Of a stretch of 16,988 nucleotides of DNA, positions 12,751 to 16,988 are shown piece after piece. Location: positions 1 through 16,988 of the forward strand of contig JAAXQI010000130.1 of NCBI GenBank assembly GCA_012974315.1, written 5' to 3'. Both the position numbers and the translations under genes were made by a program. The first letter of the stretch is position 1. Each line of letters opens with the position of its first letter. The notes beneath the pieces were generated by a model, which ran no database searches, had not been told where the DNA came from, and was given only the letters and a program-made list of their open reading frames with translations. The stretch is from Desulfobacterales bacterium (GTDB taxonomy: Bacteria > Desulfobacterota > Desulfobulbia > Desulfobulbales > BM004).

Positions 12751-15226
12751 TTTTATCAAGGCTAATGCCGCCGCTGCCGCTGCCGCAGTTGCCGGTACCC
12801 ATCTTCCTGCCAGTCAGGCACTGGCAAAGGGGGATGATGGTATTCGCTGGGACAAGGCACCGTGCCGCTTCTGCGGTGTTGGCTGCGGTGTATTGGTTGG
12901 AACAAAAGACGGCAAAGTAGTGGCAACACAGGGAGATCCTGACGCTCCGGTAAACAGGGGATTGAACTGTATCAAGGGCTATTTTCTGTCCAAGATTATG
13001 TACGGTAAGGACAGGATTACCAAGCCATTACTGCGCAAGAAAAACGGTAAATACGACAAAAACGGGGAGTTTACCCCTGTTTCCTGGGACGAAGCATTTG
13101 ATATAATGGCGACAAAATATAAAGAGGCCATCCAGAAAAACGGTCCCACCACTGTCGGCATGTTTGGTTCCGGCCAGTGGACGGTTTGGGAGGGCTATGC
13201 CGCTGTTAAGTTATTTAAGGCAGGTTTTCTCTCCAATAATCTTGATCCCAATGCCAGGCACTGCATGGCATCTGCCGTGGCTGCCTTTATGCGCACTTTC
13301 GGCATTGATGAGCCTATGGGCTGTTATGATGATCTCGAGTATGCCGATGCGTTTGTCCTCTGGGGTTCAAACATGGCGGAGATGCATCCCATTCTCTGGT
13401 CACGCCTCACCAATCGCCGTTTGACGGCAAGTCATGTTAAGGTGGCCGTGCTATCAACCTTTGAAAACCGTAATTTCGACCTTGCCGATCTGCCCATTGT
13501 TTTTAAGCCTCAAACAGATCTGGTTATTTTAAATTACATTGCTAATTATATTATCCAGAACGGCAAGGTAAATCAGGACTTCATCAAACAGCATGTTAAT
13601 TTCCGGCTCGGTAACGCTGATATTGGCTATGGTCTGCGTCCTAATGACCCCAGGGAAGTTAATGCGGTAAACGCCAAGGAAAGGAAAAATCAAATTGGCT
13701 CCAAGGAATACACATTTGAAGAGTATGCCAAGTTCGTGTCCGAGTATACCCTGGATAAGGCCCATGAGATGTCCGGTGTACCCAAGAAGGATCTTGAAGC
13801 ACTGGCCGAACTCTATGCAGATCCAAAAAGAAAGGTCGTTTCCTACTGGACCATGGGATTTAACCAGCATACCCGCGGCACCTGGGTCAACCAACTTTGC
13901 TATAATATTCATCTGCTCACCGGCAAGATTTCAGAGCCGGGCAACGGTCCATTTTCACTGACCGGTCAGCCTTCAGCCTGCGGTACGGCCCGGGAAGTCG
14001 GCACTTTTGCCCACCGGCTGCCGGCTGATATGGTGGTTATGAAGAAAGAACATCGTGACAAGGCGGAAAAGATATGGAAACTGCCAGCAGGCTCCATCCC
14101 TGGTAAGCCCGGTTATCATGCCGTGCTACAGAACAGGATGCTGAAAGACGGTAAGCTCAACGTCTATTGGGTCATGTGCAATAATAACATGCAGGCCGGC
14201 CCTAACATGAACGAAGAGGCCTATCCCGGCTACAGGAATCCAAAGAATTTTATTATTGTCTCGGATCCATACCCCACAGTGACCGCCATGGCTGCCGATC
14301 TTATCCTGCCCACTGCCATGTGGGTGGAAAAGGAAGGTGCCTTCGGTAATGCGGAACGGAGGACCCAGTTCTACCGTCAACAGGTAAAAGCACCCGGTGA
14401 ATCAAAAAGCGATGTCTGGCAGTTGGTGGAATTCTCCAAGCGCTTCAAGACCGACGAGGTCTGGCCTAAAGAATTGCTCGATAAAAATCCTGAGTACAAA
14501 GGCAAAACTCTCTATGATGTCCTGTATGCCAATGGCCAGGTTAACAAGTATCCTTTAAGCCAGCTCCAGAAGGGGCATGACAACGACGAGTCTAACGATT
14601 TTGGCTTCTACCTTCAGAAGGGACTCTTCGAGGAGTATGCAAGCTTTGGCCGCGGCAAGGCCCATGACCTGGCAGATTTTGAAATGTACCATCAGGCGCG
14701 CGGTCTGCGCTGGCCTGTTGTTGATGGCAAGGAAACCCTCTGGCGCTTTCGGGAGGGGTATGACCCATACGTTAAGAAAGGCGAAGGTGTTCGCTTTTAC
14801 GGTAAGCCGGATGGTAAAGCAGTCATTTTCGCCTTACCCTATGAGCCTCCCCCCGAGTCGCCTGACAAGGAATACGATATGTGGCTTTGCACAGGCCGGG
14901 TGCTTGAGCACTGGCATTCAGGCTCCATGACCAGGAGGGTACCTGAACTGTACAGGGCAGTACCTGATGCCGTGGTATTCATGCACCCCAATGATGCGAA
15001 GAAGAGAGGGTTGCAGCGCGGACAGATCGCAAAGATCGCTTCCCGCCGCGGCGAGATTACCTGCCCGGTGGAAACAAGGGGCCGCAACAAGATGCCGGAA
15101 GGCACGGTGTTTATTCCCTGGTTTGATGCAGGACGGCTGGTGAACAAGCTTGTACTTGATGCCACTTGTCCAATTTCCAAAGAGACTGACTTTAAAAAGA
15201 GTGCGGTCAAGGTGACCAAGGCATAA
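12731..15226 (+). CDS. napA: NapA of module 2, periplasmic nitrate reductase catalytic subunit (long type)
   Basis: This is the second nitrate reductase of the window: 831 residues, close to the 828 of E. coli NapA. It has a Tat signal (NRRDFIK) with a likely cleavage after QALA. The [4Fe-4S] ligands are Cys45, Cys48, Cys52 and Cys80 (GLNCIKGY, the normal form). The molybdenum ligand is Cys178 (ARHCMASAVAAF), and GFNQHTRGTW and TGQPSACGTAREVGT are intact. The NNNMQAGPN and AMWVEKEGAFGNAERRTQF blocks are as in classical NapA. An insertion at about 590-670, absent from the module 1 enzyme, accounts for most of the extra length. GGAGG precedes ATG 12731, which lies inside napD. It is flanked by napF, napD, napG and napH, a standard nap arrangement. 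Confidence 0.97.
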   Translation: MKLNRRDFIKANAAAAAAAVAGTHLPASQALAKGDDGIRWDKAPCRFCGVGCGVLVGTKDGKVVATQGDPDAPVNRGLNCIKGYFLSKIMYGKDRITKPLLRKKNGKYDKNGEFTPVSWDEAFDIMATKYKEAIQKNGPTTVGMFGSGQWTVWEGYAAVKLFKAGFLSNNLDPNARHCMASAVAAFMRTFGIDEPMGCYDDLEYADAFVLWGSNMAEMHPILWSRLTNRRLTASHVKVAVLSTFENRNFDLADLPIVFKPQTDLVILNYIANYIIQNGKVNQDFIKQHVNFRLGNADIGYGLRPNDPREVNAVNAKERKNQIGSKEYTFEEYAKFVSEYTLDKAHEMSGVPKKDLEALAELYADPKRKVVSYWTMGFNQHTRGTWVNQLCYNIHLLTGKISEPGNGPFSLTGQPSACGTAREVGTFAHRLPADMVVMKKEHRDKAEKIWKLPAGSIPGKPGYHAVLQNRMLKDGKLNVYWVMCNNNMQAGPNMNEEAYPGYRNPKNFIIVSDPYPTVTAMAADLILPTAMWVEKEGAFGNAERRTQFYRQQVKAPGESKSDVWQLVEFSKRFKTDEVWPKELLDKNPEYKGKTLYDVLYANGQVNKYPLSQLQKGHDNDESNDFGFYLQKGLFEEYASFGRGKAHDLADFEMYHQARGLRWPVVDGKETLWRFREGYDPYVKKGEGVRFYGKPDGKAVIFALPYEPPPESPDKEYDMWLCTGRVLEHWHSGSMTRRVPELYRAVPDAVVFMHPNDAKKRGLQRGQIAKIASRRGEITCPVETRGRNKMPEGTVFIPWFDAGRLVNKLVLDATCPISKETDFKKSAVKVTKA

Positions 15227-15276
15227 ATCAAAAATAAGACAACATCTGTTTATAAGAAAGAATAAAAACTGATACA

Positions 15277-16050
15277 GTGGATATTGAAAAGAAAAACAGC
15301 GATGGGAAGCAGCAGAAGGGACCGGACCGGAGGCAGTTTCTTACAGAAACCATACCGGCTGCCGCCGGTGCCCTGGTTTTAGCCGCCGGTCTGGGGTTGT
15401 ATCATAGAACAGCCCGAGCGTTGCCTGCCTACGCAATCAGACCCCCTGGGGCACTCCCTGAAGGGAGGTTCCTGGGTGCCTGTTTGCGGTGCGGCCAGTG
15501 TGTCAGGGCCTGTCCTTACCAGATATTGCACCTGGCAGAACTCGGTGATGATATTCCCACCGGTACCCCGTTTTTCATCCCCAGGAAGGGTTATTGCCGG
15601 ATGTGTGAGGATATGCCCTGCATAAAGGCTTGTCCATCCGGATCCCTGAGTAAGAGTCTGCCAACAATCTATGAGGCCAGGATGGGATTGGCAGTGCTTG
15701 TAGACCATGAGAACTGCCTTAACTATCTTGGATTACGCTGTGATGTCTGCTATCGGGCCTGCCCGCTTATTGATGAGGCGATCACCCTTGACATGCAGGT
15801 TAACCGCAGAAGCGGGGTGCATACACTTTTCATTCCGATAGTTCATTCCAAGAAATGTACCGGCTGCGGTAGGTGTGAGCATTCCTGTGTGCTGGATAAT
15901 GCGGCGATCAAGGTCCTGCCCATTGAACAGGCACGAGGTGAACTGGGTAAGCATTACCGGCTCGGCTGGGAAGAAAAAGAAAAGGCTGGAGGATCATTGA
16001 TTCCTGAACAGTTAAAACTGCCTGTCAGGCGGCCGGAGGTTCAGCCATGA
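15277..16050 (+). CDS. napG: NapG, Tat-exported ferredoxin-type subunit of the NapGH quinol dehydrogenase
   Basis: NapG is a periplasmic protein with four [4Fe-4S] clusters that takes electrons from NapH and passes them towards NapB/NapA. The 257-residue product has a Tat signal (PDRRQFL, then a hydrophobic stretch to about 42). Cysteine motifs are at 69/72/75/79, 107/110/115/119, 147/155/158/162 and 194/197/200/204. The unusual third motif (CLNYLGLRCDVCYRACP) is typical of NapG/MauM. GTG 15277 is the only plausible start: no in-frame ATG lies before the Tat motif, and only a weak purine run precedes it. The gene begins 50 bp after napA and overlaps napH by 4 bp. Confidence 0.94.
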   Translation: MDIEKKNSDGKQQKGPDRRQFLTETIPAAAGALVLAAGLGLYHRTARALPAYAIRPPGALPEGRFLGACLRCGQCVRACPYQILHLAELGDDIPTGTPFFIPRKGYCRMCEDMPCIKACPSGSLSKSLPTIYEARMGLAVLVDHENCLNYLGLRCDVCYRACPLIDEAITLDMQVNRRSGVHTLFIPIVHSKKCTGCGRCEHSCVLDNAAIKVLPIEQARGELGKHYRLGWEEKEKAGGSLIPEQLKLPVRRPEVQP

Positions 16051-16889
16051 TCAGCAGAATCCCAGGTAGAGAGGCTATCCAGAAAAAAGGCTTTCTGCAG
16101 GCCCAGAAATGGCTGCTGCTGCGCCGAATTTCACAGCTCGGTATTCTTGGCCTGTTTTTGCTGGGGCCGTTTGCAGGGATCTGGATTGTCAGGGGGAGTT
16201 TTTCCGCCAGCACGACGCTTGGCTTTCTGCCGCTAACAGATCCGTTGATTGTTTTGCAATCTATTGTTGCCGGGCATACTGTTGCAGTCAAGGCCCTTAT
16301 TGGCGCGTTGATAGTGTTTGTATTTTATGCAATGATCGGCGGCAGGGTCTATTGCAGCTGGGCCTGCCCGGTAAACCTGTTGACTGATGCAGCGGCCTGG
16401 CTGAACCGGCGTCTGGACCTGAAAAGAAGCTTTAACATGAGCAGGTTTATCCGCTATTGGCTGCTCGGTATGATTCTTGTCCTGGCATCTGCAACCGGAA
16501 CTATTGTCTGGGAGTGGCTTAACCCTGTAACCATTTTTCAACGGGGGCTTCTCTTTGGTATGGGGCTGGGCTGGTTTCTGGTCGCTGCTGTTCTTATTGT
16601 AGATACTTTTGTAACCCGGCGCGGCTGGTGCGGGCACCTGTGTCCGGTTGGAGCCTTTTACAGCCTGTTGGGATTTGCTTCAATCTTACGGGTGAAGGCG
16701 GCTAAACGTGAACAGTGCACCGATTGTATGGACTGTTTTACAGTTTGCCCTGAACCCCAGGTTATCCGGCCGGCACTTAAAGGTGATGAGAACAGTTCAC
16801 CTATGATTTTTTCCAATAACTGTATTAATTGCGGGCGGTGCATTGACATCTGCCCCCATGATGTTTTTCGTTTTTCCAAACGTTTTTAA
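16047..16889 (+). CDS. napH: NapH, membrane quinol dehydrogenase with ferredoxin domains
   Basis: NapH is an inner-membrane protein that oxidises menaquinol and hands electrons to NapG. The 280-residue protein has four membrane helices (about 30-49, 80-97, 136-155, 172-189). It has two cytoplasmic CxxxCP motifs (CSWACP at 103-108 and CGHLCP at 195-200). Two C-terminal [4Fe-4S] motifs follow (224/227/230/234 and 259/262/265/269). This is the full NapH layout. ATG overlaps the napG stop (ATGA). The family is close to NosR/CcoG C-terminal parts, but the tandem with napG settles the call. Confidence 0.95.
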   Translation: MISRIPGREAIQKKGFLQAQKWLLLRRISQLGILGLFLLGPFAGIWIVRGSFSASTTLGFLPLTDPLIVLQSIVAGHTVAVKALIGALIVFVFYAMIGGRVYCSWACPVNLLTDAAAWLNRRLDLKRSFNMSRFIRYWLLGMILVLASATGTIVWEWLNPVTIFQRGLLFGMGLGWFLVAAVLIVDTFVTRRGWCGHLCPVGAFYSLLGFASILRVKAAKREQCTDCMDCFTVCPEPQVIRPALKGDENSSPMIFSNNCINCGRCIDICPHDVFRFSKRF

Positions 16890-16902
16890 CGGAGGTAATG
16901 AT

Positions 16903-16988
16903 ATGAAAAAGATACTTTTCTCCCTATCCCTGCTGGTATTAGTTTTTGCCTTGACAGCAACCGTTTCAGCAGGAGAAAAATATAAATC
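16903..16988 (+). CDS. exported protein, N-terminal signal peptide only (cut by window end)
   Basis: A GGAGG site (16891-16895) lies 7 bases before ATG 16903. The open frame runs to the window end and encodes 28 residues: a typical Sec signal (KK, then a Leu/Val-rich core, ending near TVSA/GEK). The gene is 13 bp after napH in the same direction. By context it could be napB or another periplasmic cytochrome, but no mature sequence is visible, so the identity is open. Confidence 0.75.
   Translation, partial: MKKILFSLSLLVLVFALTATVSAGEKYK

Noticed and set aside
5973..15226. recent gene duplication of napDA
   Set aside because: The two NapA proteins differ in length and many blocks, and the NapDs are very different, so separate origins are more likely.

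Overview
The window looks like a chromosomal segment of an anaerobic, nitrate-ammonifying bacterium of the Desulfobacterota (former Deltaproteobacteria, possibly Desulfobulbales-like). This placement is inferred from gene content and protein style: an NrfHA nitrite reductase, a heme-containing sensor kinase, two periplasmic nitrate reductases and an NrfD-type quinone module. All genes read on the + strand. No tRNA, rRNA, insertion sequence or CRISPR array was seen.

Region 1 (1-2272) is nrfHA, the membrane-anchored ammonia-forming cytochrome c nitrite reductase. A near-perfect sigma-54 promoter precedes it (18-34) and a strong intrinsic terminator closes it (2236-2272). Region 2 (2273-5399) is a two-component system. 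It consists of a sensor histidine kinase whose periplasmic domain carries one c-type heme motif, and an NtrC-family sigma-54 activator. A sigma-70-like promoter precedes it, and a perfect 12-bp inverted repeat abuts the -35 element. The simplest reading is that this pair drives nrfHA.

Region 3 (5400-5722) is a 323-bp regulatory stretch. It holds an FNR/CRP-type site, a further dyad, and a leader that can fold into nested helices competing with a hairpin over the napD ribosome-binding site. This is a riboswitch candidate, possibly molybdenum-cofactor responsive.

Region 4 (5723-11860), nitrate reductase module 1, encodes a divergent NapD, a short NapA (774 aa), a tetraheme cytochrome made of two NapB-like halves, a second tetraheme cytochrome, a Tat-exported NrfC-like iron-sulfur protein and an NrfD/PsrC-type membrane protein. 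It looks like a NapA coupled to the quinone pool through an NrfCD-type complex rather than NapC or NapGH.

Region 5 (11871-16988), module 2, is more conventional: napF, napD, a full-length NapA (831 aa), napG, napH and the first 28 codons of an exported protein cut by the window edge. Modules 1 and 2 follow each other with gaps of 50 bp or less (or overlaps) and no visible terminator, so they may form one operon of more than 11 kb. Together the genes could carry out periplasmic nitrate to nitrite (two NapA systems) and nitrite to ammonium (NrfHA), with separate routes for drawing electrons from the quinol pool.
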